Translations under genes and position numbers: made by a program
In this document: positions 57,998 through 64,000 of the stretch, in pieces
Numbering within the stretch: position 1 is the first letter of the stretch
Layout: each line of letters opens with the position of its first letter
NCBI GenBank assembly: GCA_036398175.1
Contig: DASWHL010000064.1
Location: 3,783 to 67,782, forward strand
Source of the DNA: JAOTWJ01 sp036398175
GTDB lineage: Bacteria; Gemmatimonadota; Gemmatimonadetes; Gemmatimonadales; GWC2-71-9
Direction: 5' to 3'
Length of the DNA: 64,000 bases
Notes under the pieces: generated by a model
What the model saw: only the letters and a program-made list of their open reading frames with translations
Told to the model about the DNA's origin: nothing
Databases searched by the model: none

Positions 57998-58843
57998 TCA
58001 GCGGAAGCGCCTGCTGGCCTGCGCCAGCAGGCTGGCCGTGGTGAGGGTGTTGGAGCCGTTCTCCCGCCCACCCACGACGAGACTCGCGAGGTAGTCGGCG
58101 CCCACCGCCAGGCCGAGTAACACGCGGCGGACGTCGAACCCGTCGTCCAGTTCGATGGCACCCGTGGCGGCAATGGGCACCGTTCCCGGCGTGCGGATGC
58201 GGAGCCCGCCACGGTACCTCATCAGGTATCCGCTTCCGATCTCCTGATTCTGGGCTCTGATCTCCGCGTCGAGGCCCACGATTCCCTGCAGCGTTGTCCA
58301 GGACAGGCCCGCCGCTCCGGTGAAGCGGAGCGACGAGTCTCGCACTGTCGGTTGGCCGAGGTGCTCGACCCCGATCGCGAGGTCGAGGCCCCGCGCGAGC
58401 ATGTAGCGCAGCCCCAGATCCACGTCCTGTTTGCGCTCGGCTCCGCTGTAGAGGCTGACGGCCGCGCCGATGGCGAGCCGGCCGCGACCACGCCCGAACC
58501 CGAGGCGCCAGGTGTTCCCGCCGAGCGAAATCAGGCTATCGCCGTCCGCGTCCGGGATATGGAAGCCATCGTGCCGGAAGGCGAATCCGAAGCCGCGGCT
58601 GTTGAAGCCGATGGTGTACTGGGCCAGGGGGTAGCTGGCGTCGGGATCCCGCTCCAGCATGGCCTCGAGCATGAGGGAGGCCTCGTTGACGATCCCGAGC
58701 GCGGCGGGGTTCACCCACAGCGCACGGGCGCCCCACACGGACGCGGAGTAGAGATGGTCCGCGGATCGCGGGCCGCGATACTGCGCGGCGGCGGAGCCCG
58801 CCCACGTGGTGATGGCGAGGAGCAGGAGCGGGAATCGAATCAT
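57998..58843 (-). CDS. Outer-membrane beta-barrel-like protein
   Basis: A 281-residue protein with a signal peptide (MIRFPLLLLAITTWAGSAAA). The body alternates polar and nonpolar residues with Gly turns (QYTIGFNSRGFGFAFRHDGF, WRLGFGRGRGRLAIGAAVSL, KQDVDLGLRYMLARGLDLAI), like PorV/FadL-type or general OM barrels of about 12-14 strands, and has the early motif ALWVNPAALG seen in PorV-like proteins. Function unknown. The ATG shares a base with the stop of the upstream lipoprotein gene (TGATG), so the two are coupled. Confidence 0.75.
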   Translation of the reverse strand: MIRFPLLLLAITTWAGSAAAQYRGPRSADHLYSASVWGARALWVNPAALGIVNEASLMLEAMLERDPDASYPLAQYTIGFNSRGFGFAFRHDGFHIPDADGDSLISLGGNTWRLGFGRGRGRLAIGAAVSLYSGAERKQDVDLGLRYMLARGLDLAIGVEHLGQPTVRDSSLRFTGAAGLSWTTLQGIVGLDAEIRAQNQEIGSGYLMRYRGGLRIRTPGTVPIAATGAIELDDGFDVRRVLLGLAVGADYLASLVVGGRENGSNTLTTASLLAQASRRFR

Positions 58844-59679
58844 CAGTCCACTCGGCGAAGAGTATCGGTGCGAACCTGGGTGAGCGGAATGCGCAGCCCC
58901 GTCCCCGGCAGCTCGATGGCGAGCCGCAGCGTGTCCTCGCGGAGCCCGAGGGCAACCACGCCGTCCGGCGTGACATACTGCCGGACGTGGCTGGTGCCGG
59001 TACCCGCCATCGTGATCCACTGGCCGGCCCGCTCGCCTTCGCCCGAGAGGGTGTAGTCGGTCTCGCTCGTGAGCGGCAGGACCTGCCGGCCGTCGAACTC
59101 GATCCAGGCCGCCGCACCGTGGTGCCGTCCGCGCGCCTCGATCGTGATCGGGATCCCGGCGGTGCGGCCGGTGGCGAGCGTCGTGTCCAGCCAGGTCGCG
59201 CCCGGGGTGGCGCCAGCGGTGGGTGTGCGCGGCAGCAGCTCGTGCATCCGCAGCCCGAGCTGATCGAGCAGCGGGTTCTCGTCCGCCGGCCCGGTCACGT
59301 CCCGGACCGCGCCGTTCCACGAGACGTCGGCCCGAAACCGCGCGCCGGCCGCCGAGGCCACGGCCGCGGGCGACACGCCGGCATCGCCGGAGACGGCCAC
59401 CGAATCCACGGCCGCGTCGAGGGCGAAGCCCGTGGGCGTCGAATCCAGCGCGACGGTGAAACGCGTGCGGGTCACGGCGTCCGTGACGATCAAGTGGCCG
59501 TGATAGCCCTGTTCGACGTGGCGGTGCTCGACCAGCCGAAACCGGGCCAGGACGGGCGTGATCCGCACGGCGGCCGGTGGTGCGGGGGCCGGCGGGCCGG
59601 CCCGTGGCCCGCAGGCCGCCAGGGCGAGGAGCGCGATGAGCGGCGCGGGCGGCGTCCGGGGGATCTGCGTGGGAAACAT
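58843..59679 (-). CDS. Lipoprotein of unknown function
   Basis: A 278-residue protein with a lipoprotein signal (APLIALLALAACG) followed by a Pro/Ala linker. The mature part is beta-rich (RFRLVEHRHVEQGYHGHLIV, TRFTVALDSTPTGFALDAAV, GRQVLPLTSETDYTLSGEGE) and has no catalytic motif. The ATG at 59679 gives a good lipobox; the frame continues upstream into the RNase P RNA gene without a better start. Coupled to the barrel-like gene; the two may form an outer-membrane complex. Confidence 0.75.
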   Translation of the reverse strand: MFPTQIPRTPPAPLIALLALAACGPRAGPPAPAPPAAVRITPVLARFRLVEHRHVEQGYHGHLIVTDAVTRTRFTVALDSTPTGFALDAAVDSVAVSGDAGVSPAAVASAAGARFRADVSWNGAVRDVTGPADENPLLDQLGLRMHELLPRTPTAGATPGATWLDTTLATGRTAGIPITIEARGRHHGAAAWIEFDGRQVLPLTSETDYTLSGEGERAGQWITMAGTGTSHVRQYVTPDGVVALGLREDTLRLAIELPGTGLRIPLTQVRTDTLRRVD

Positions 59680-59689
59680 GGGCACCGTG

Positions 59690-60067
59690 GGAAGCGGACG
59701 TGGCGGGGCTGTAAGCCGAGTTCTGTGGTCCGTTGCCGGACCGACGGTCATCTCTCTCGGATGGCGGTCGCCCGCCACCTCTAGCAGCCTACCCGCGGCT
59801 CAGGCGGTCCGGGCCGGACCATCGCCGCCTATTTGGCCTTGCTCCGACTGGGGGTTGCCGTGCCACGCGCTGTTACCAGGCGTGCGGTGGGCTCTTACCC
59901 CACCGTTTCACCCTTACCTGCGTGAGCAGGCGGTTTGTTTTCTGTGGCCCTGTCCGTCGCCTCGCGGCGCCCAGGCGTTACCTGGCAGTCTGCCCTGTGG
60001 AGCTCGGACTTTCCTCGACCAGCGCCGAAGCCCTGGACGCGACCGTCCACCCCACCACTCCGCTTCC
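59690..60067 (-). ncRNA. rnpB: RNase P RNA (bacterial type A)
   Basis: Read leftward, the RNA has the universal segments: GAGGAAAGTCCGAGCTCC (5' P4 side), ACAGAAAACAAACCGCC, GGTAAGGGTGAAACGGTG with GGTAAGAGCCCACCGC, and near the 3' end AACTCGGCTTACAGCCCC. P1 pairs GGAAGCGG at the 5' end (60067) with CCGCTTCC at the 3' end (59690), setting both ends to within a few bases. It is the catalytic subunit that cuts tRNA 5' leaders, partnered by the RnpA protein encoded at 54640-54984. Confidence 0.95.
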
Positions 60068-60073
60068 ATCCGC

Positions 60074-60102
60074 AAGATAGCCGACCCGTGCCCGGCAGTG
60101 CA
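60074..60102 (-). promoter_or_regulatory. Promoter of the RNase P RNA gene
   Basis: On the minus strand TATCTT (60074-60079) lies 6 bases before the 5' end predicted from the P1 helix, with TGCACT (60097-60102) 17 bases upstream. The agreement between promoter spacing and RNA fold supports both. Confidence 0.65.
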
Positions 60103-60230
60103 CCCGTCCGGCGCTCGAACGGTCCGCTTCGCAATCCGACCGCCCGCTCGTTGGGAAGCTGCGGGTGGGCGGTGATGCGGTGTTGAGCCTCCCCCCCGAG
60201 ACTCGTGGCGAACGCTCGCCGGAGTCGCGC

Positions 60231-61175
60231 ATGCTGGGTGGGAAGGTTGGTCAGGCCCGTCCGATGGTCGCTACCGTCCTGGATCCGCGGGAGCGGCCCC
60301 GGCTGGACGCCGCGGCCGGCGGCCGATTCACGACGATCCACGCGGACACCATCCCGGACGTCATCCGGGCGGTGCGGGAGCGGCCCGTGGCCGCAGTGCT
60401 GCTCTCCGCGTGCTACCTGTCGCGGGAGCAGGTCCCCACCGTCGCGAGGCTGGTCAAGGCGTTCCCGACCGTCCACACCGTCGCCGTCGTATCCCGGCAT
60501 GAGGCGCGGGCCTCGGAGCGGCTGCTCGAGCTGGGCGCGTCGGGCGTGCGGACCATGGTGGACCTCAGCCAGCGCGACGGGTGGGTGCGCCTGCGCGACC
60601 GGCTGACGCACCCCACCTCACCGGCGTCCGCCCGCATCCTGGGCCGGATCGTGCCGGAGCTGGCGGAGACTCCCGACGACTGCCGGCTCTGCTTCGAGGT
60701 CATGATCCGGCTGGCGCCGTCGGTCGCGACGGTGCGGGGGCTGTGCCGTCATTTTCGGCTCCCGCCCTCGACGCTGGTCTCCCGGTTCTTTCGGGCCGGG
60801 CTCCCGTCGCCCAAGCGGTACCTCGCGCAGGTGCGGCTGCTCTACGTGGCGGGCCTGCTGGAGACACGCGGCCTCTCCATCGCGGACGTCGTCTACCGGA
60901 TGGAGTACTCCTCACCCCAGAGCTTTGGGCGCCACCTGCGCGCCCTCGCCGGGCTCACCGCCAGCGAGTTCCGGCGCCGGATGACGTTGGATCGGGCCCT
61001 GGAGATGTTTCTTGAAGAGCTGATGAATCCGTTCCGAGCGGTCCTGCGCGCGTTTCATCCCCTCGAAACCCAGGGGCATACGGTACCCGGACATGGCGCG
61101 TGGGACCGCGCGGGCGGAGCGCCCGCGGATCACCCGGTGAGCTCGGCCAGCCGGACGAGCGCGGTCACGGAGTAG
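60231..61175 (+). CDS. AraC-type regulator with a degenerate receiver-like domain
   Basis: A 314-residue regulator. The N-terminal 130 residues have the strand-helix rhythm of a response-regulator receiver (MVATVLDPRER, VAAVLLSACYLSREQ, VHTVAVVSRHEARASERLLE) but no phospho-acceptor Asp in the right place. The C-terminal part is an AraC-like double helix-turn-helix (HFRLPPSTLVSRFFRAGLPS, ADVVYRMEYSSPQSFGRHLR). It ends with an unrelated tail that overlaps the convergent pyrE gene by 46 bases. The ATG at 60231 has GGAG 6 bases upstream. Confidence 0.8.
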   Translation: MLGGKVGQARPMVATVLDPRERPRLDAAAGGRFTTIHADTIPDVIRAVRERPVAAVLLSACYLSREQVPTVARLVKAFPTVHTVAVVSRHEARASERLLELGASGVRTMVDLSQRDGWVRLRDRLTHPTSPASARILGRIVPELAETPDDCRLCFEVMIRLAPSVATVRGLCRHFRLPPSTLVSRFFRAGLPSPKRYLAQVRLLYVAGLLETRGLSIADVVYRMEYSSPQSFGRHLRALAGLTASEFRRRMTLDRALEMFLEELMNPFRAVLRAFHPLETQGHTVPGHGAWDRAGGAPADHPVSSASRTSAVTE

Positions 61176-61681
61176 CCGGCCGCCGCCAGCGTCTCCCGGC
61201 CGCCCTCCTCGCGATCCACGACGGCGAGCACGCCGAGCACCCGCCCGCCCGCCGCCTGGACCGCTTCGGCGGCCCGCAGGGCGGAGCCGCCGGTGGTGAT
61301 TACGTCCTCGACCACCACGATGGTCGCACCGGCGTGGAACGGCCCCTCGATGCGACGGCCGGTTCCGTGGTCCTTGGGTTCCTTGCGGACGGTGAAGCCG
61401 TCAATGACGGGTGGGTCGCGGTCGCTGGCCGCCGCGATCGCGTACGCCACCGGGTCGGCGCCGAGGGTGAGGCCCCCGACGAGGCTGGGACGCCAGCCGG
61501 CCGCGCGAATCGCGTGGAGTCCCTGGTGTCCCACCAGGGCCAGGCCACGGGCGGACATCGTGGTGGGACGCGCGTCCACGTAGTACGGTGACTGCCGGCC
61601 CGAAGCGAGCGTGAACTGGCCGCGCCGGAACGAACGGGTACGGAGCAGCGCGACGAGTTCCGCGTGCGCGTCCGCGCTCAT
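61130..61681 (-). CDS. pyrE: Orotate phosphoribosyltransferase
   Basis: A 183-residue enzyme making orotidine 5'-monophosphate from orotate and PRPP. Motifs: FTLASGRQSPYYVDARPTTM, FTVRKEPKDHGTGRRIEG (flexible catalytic loop) and the PRPP site TIVVVEDVITTGGSALRAAE. The length fits short-chain PyrE. The ATG overlaps the stop of the kinase gene (ATGA). The 3' end overlaps the convergent AraC-type gene by 46 bases. Confidence 0.95.
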   Translation of the reverse strand: MSADAHAELVALLRTRSFRRGQFTLASGRQSPYYVDARPTTMSARGLALVGHQGLHAIRAAGWRPSLVGGLTLGADPVAYAIAAASDRDPPVIDGFTVRKEPKDHGTGRRIEGPFHAGATIVVVEDVITTGGSALRAAEAVQAAGGRVLGVLAVVDREEGGRETLAAAGYSVTALVRLAELTG

Positions 61682-62628
61682 CCCTCCCGCTTCCGCTGGA
61701 ACAGGGACTTGAGGCTCCCGAGCAGCCCGCCACCGGCCCCTTCCTCAGGGGCCGCCGGGCCGCCGCGGGGTACGGTTGGGGCGCCCTCCGCGGACGCGCG
61801 CTGTAGATCGTCCGCGAACGCCCGGATCGCGGGATGACGGTCCACCGGCTCCCGGGACAGGGCCCGCATGATGGTCGCTTCGAGCGCGGGGGACAGGCGG
61901 CGGCCGACCGCGGTCTCGCGCATCGGTCGCGGAGGCTGCGTCAGCAGCTGCTGGAAGATCTCGCGGGGCGATCGGCCGCCATACGGATGCTCGCCGGTGA
62001 GCACGTAATAGGCGATCGTGGCCAAACTGTAGGTGTCAGCCGCCTCGCCGACCAGCGCCCCGGAGAGCGCTTCGGGCGCCACGTAGTTCAGGCTCCCCAC
62101 GAAGAACCCGCTCCGCGTCAGACGCTCGGCCGGATCCTCCTGCTGATCCCGGGCGATGCCGAAGTCGAGCAACTTGGCGGTACGCGTCGTGGGATCGAAC
62201 ATGATGTTCTCGGGCTTCAGATCCCGATGGACGATCCCCGCCTCGTGCGCCACCGACAGCGCGCCGGCCAGCTGCGCGATGATGTGGGCCACGAGCCGCG
62301 GCTCCAGCGGGCCCGACCGCTCGGCGTAGGACGCCAGGGGCTCGCCCTCCGCCCACTCCAGCGCGAGGTAGTAGAGGCCGTCCGCCTCGCCGTAGTCGTA
62401 CGTCTGTACGACGTTCTCGTGCGACACGCGCGATCCGTAGTCCGCCTCCCGCAGGAAGCGTTTGACCGCGACCTTGTCGGCGCGCATCCGCTCGCGGAGG
62501 ACCTTCACCGCGCACGTACCGCGGTCGGCATGCTCGGCGCGGTACACGGTGGCCGTCCCGCCTTCCCCGATGCGCTCGAGAAGGCGATACGACGCAATCG
62601 CGCGGCCAGCGAGGTTCTCGGCGGGCAT
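61678..62628 (-). CDS. Serine/threonine protein kinase
   Basis: A 316-residue soluble Hanks-type kinase: glycine loop RIGEGGTATVYRA, Lys in CAVKVL, catalytic loop HRDLKPENIMFD, DFG motif LLDFGIARD, and the APE-equivalent VAPEAL. All catalytic residues are present. The C-terminal 50 residues are a Pro/Gly-rich linker and a basic helix (GSLKSLFQRKREG) that may touch the membrane; there is no sensor domain. It overlaps pyrE by 4 bases and is divergent from the GWxTD gene across a 19-bp palindrome. Confidence 0.93.
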   Translation of the reverse strand: MPAENLAGRAIASYRLLERIGEGGTATVYRAEHADRGTCAVKVLRERMRADKVAVKRFLREADYGSRVSHENVVQTYDYGEADGLYYLALEWAEGEPLASYAERSGPLEPRLVAHIIAQLAGALSVAHEAGIVHRDLKPENIMFDPTTRTAKLLDFGIARDQQEDPAERLTRSGFFVGSLNYVAPEALSGALVGEAADTYSLATIAYYVLTGEHPYGGRSPREIFQQLLTQPPRPMRETAVGRRLSPALEATIMRALSREPVDRHPAIRAFADDLQRASAEGAPTVPRGGPAAPEEGAGGGLLGSLKSLFQRKREG

Positions 62629-62648
62629 GATGGTGGCGCAAGCTAAGG

Positions 62649-62684
62649 GCCGTACTTGAAGTACGGCAAGTCGCTGCGTTAGTT
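62649..62684 (+). promoter_or_regulatory. Palindrome on the -35 of the GWxTD gene promoter
   Basis: GCCGTACTT (62649-62657), G, AAGTACGGC (62659-62667) is a perfect 9-bp inverted repeat. It covers TTGAAG (62656-62661), a -35 that is 17 bases from TTAGTT (62679-62684). Transcription would start at the ATG at 62691 (leaderless). A repressor bound here would also sit upstream of the divergent kinase gene. Confidence 0.6.
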
Positions 62685-62690
62685 AGGTAT

Positions 62691-64000
62691 ATGGGCCGCG
62701 TGCGCAGGACCCGCTTCCGGGTGGCCTCGATGGTGGCGCTCGTGGCGGCGGCCGGCTGCCAGTGGCAGCGCGTCGGCAGCGAGGCAACGCCCGATCCGTC
62801 GGTCGTGGTACCGGAGCTCTTCGATCCCACGGGCCTCTACCGGCGGATGGGCTTCCTCGCCAGCGGCCCGCCCCTGTCGTACGTGGGCGGCCTCCGCTAC
62901 CTGGCAACGGGCACCCCGGACACCACGCTCGCGGTGTTCGCGCTTTCGCTCGCGAACAGCGCACTCTCGTTCCGGCGCACCGCGGAGGGCTTCGAGGCGC
63001 GGTACACGCCCGAGTTCACGCTGCGCCGCGAGGGACGCATCATCACGCGCCTCGCTTCGGAAGAGCGGGTTCGCGTGGCCACGCGCGAGGAGGCCCGCCG
63101 CGCCGACGAGAGCATCGTGTTCCAGAAGATCCTCCGGGTGGTGCCCGGTACGTACGACGCCGTCGTTTCCGTGCGCGACGAAGAGAGCGGGGCCGTTGGA
63201 CGTGCCGAGCAGTCCATCACGGTCCCGCGCTTCGGGCCCGTGGCCGTGGCTCCCCTGGCGCCGGTTTACCAGGCGGACGGGCGCGGCTCGGCGCAGGACG
63301 CCCCGCCGCTCCTGCTGAACCCGCGCGCCACGGTGCCGTTCGGCCTGGATTCGCTCCTGCTCTATCTCGAGGCCTACGGGACGGCGGCCGGGGCCCGCGC
63401 GCACGTGACGCTGTTCGGCGCCACCGGCGATTCCGTCCTGGCGCGCGAGGTGCATCTGACGGGAGGCCCCGCCCTGGCGTGGGCCGTCATCGCCCTGCCC
63501 CCCGAGGAACTCCCGGTGGGGGAGATCCTCGCCGTGGCGCGCGTGGATGGGCTGCCCGATACCGTCCGGCTGCGCGCGCTCGTCAGCTTCTCCGACCAGT
63601 GGGCCATCACCAACTTCGACCAGATCCTGTCGCTGCTCCGGTTCCTCGGGCAGGACCGCGCGATCGGTGAGATGCGCGACGCCGCGCCGGCCGACCGGTC
63701 CGCGCTGTGGCGCGCGTTCTGGCGGGCCACCGACCCGAACCCGCTCACCCCGCAGAACGAGAGCCTCGAGCTGTACTTCCGCCGGGTGCAGGAAGCGAAC
63801 GTGCGCTTCCGGGAGGCGGGCGAGCCGGGCTGGCTAACCGAGCGGGGCGAGGTCTTCATCGGGCTCGGCGAGCCCGACGAGATCTTCGACTCCAGCTCGG
63901 ACCTCCAGGGCCCGGCCCGCATCATCCGGTGGACCTATCTCGGTGAGCGCCTCCTGCTCGACTTCGTGGACGACACCGGGTTCGGACGATTCCGGCTCAC
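62691..64000 (+). CDS. GWxTD-domain lipoprotein, 3' end outside window
   Basis: The first 436 codons are visible. A lipoprotein signal (MVALVAAAGC) is followed by a beta-rich region (about 30-310) and the GWxTD domain: WRAFWRATDPNPLTPQNES, YFRRVQEANVRFREAGEPGW, LTERGEVFIGLGEPDEIF. The signature reads GWLTE, with Glu for the final Asp. GWxTD proteins are characteristic of Gemmatimonadota, Acidobacteriota and Bacteroidota and have no established function. Predicted promoter spacing makes the mRNA leaderless. The divergent Ser/Thr kinase is a possible regulator. Confidence 0.88.
   Translation, partial: MGRVRRTRFRVASMVALVAAAGCQWQRVGSEATPDPSVVVPELFDPTGLYRRMGFLASGPPLSYVGGLRYLATGTPDTTLAVFALSLANSALSFRRTAEGFEARYTPEFTLRREGRIITRLASEERVRVATREEARRADESIVFQKILRVVPGTYDAVVSVRDEESGAVGRAEQSITVPRFGPVAVAPLAPVYQADGRGSAQDAPPLLLNPRATVPFGLDSLLLYLEAYGTAAGARAHVTLFGATGDSVLAREVHLTGGPALAWAVIALPPEELPVGEILAVARVDGLPDTVRLRALVSFSDQWAITNFDQILSLLRFLGQDRAIGEMRDAAPADRSALWRAFWRATDPNPLTPQNESLELYFRRVQEANVRFREAGEPGWLTERGEVFIGLGEPDEIFDSSSDLQGPARIIRWTYLGERLLLDFVDDTGFGRFRL

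Overview
The window is about 70% GC bacterial chromosomal DNA with short intergenic gaps and strongly GC-biased codon use. GWxTD-type exported proteins, many Cys-anchored lipoproteins, Omp85-like and other beta-barrel candidates, a short adenylylation-free type I glutamine synthetase and several apparently leaderless genes suggest a member of Gemmatimonadota or a close relative. That placement is inference; no 16S gene is present. No insertion sequence, prophage or CRISPR array was seen, so this reads as core chromosome.

Layout. 1-9.0 kb: exported protein (partial), S41 peptidase with a fresh 63-bp tandem duplication, a CPA2 antiporter fused to Usp and PTS-EIIA-like domains, UPF0145 protein, Omp85-type barrel, F420-reductase-like dehydrogenase, glnA. 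9.1-15.2 kb: zinc-ribbon/TPR membrane protein, orphan prepilin, MerR-like regulator, lemA-htpX, an AbrB/PIN toxin-antitoxin pair with its own operator, PlsB-like acyltransferase. 15.25-16.03 kb: the only gene-free stretch above 300 bp, with inverted 8-bp repeat arrays and a terminator-like hairpin. 16.0-33.9 kb: mostly exported or unknown proteins, a substrate-binding lipoprotein overlapping a chemoreceptor, twin signal peptidases, heme O synthase, PruA, a two-component system, a D-aminoacylase-like protein with a changed metal site, and a DRR-repeat miniprotein.

33.9-51.4 kb: tRNA-Phe, then dense plus-strand operons whose genes overlap by ATGA/GTGA: PPO-like oxidase/exported protein/upp/DUF4177-like/Nudix; sigma factor and anti-sigma; holA/SPOR protein/mutS/TonB-like/CBS-type PLP enzyme/queD/ddl; rhomboid/macro domain/TPR-GWxTD-like/metalloprotease/small protein.

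51.4-58.0 kb is the replication-origin neighbourhood: mnmE, yidC, yidD, rnpA and rpmH run leftward, dnaA and dnaN rightward. Back-to-back consensus promoters lie between rpmH and dnaA, and a likely oriC lies between dnaA and dnaN. rnpA has no ATG, GTG or TTG start and apparently begins at a CTG overlapping the rpmH stop. 58.0-64.0 kb: outer-membrane-type proteins, RNase P RNA, an AraC-type regulator, pyrE, a Ser/Thr kinase, and a divergent GWxTD lipoprotein gene cut by the window end.
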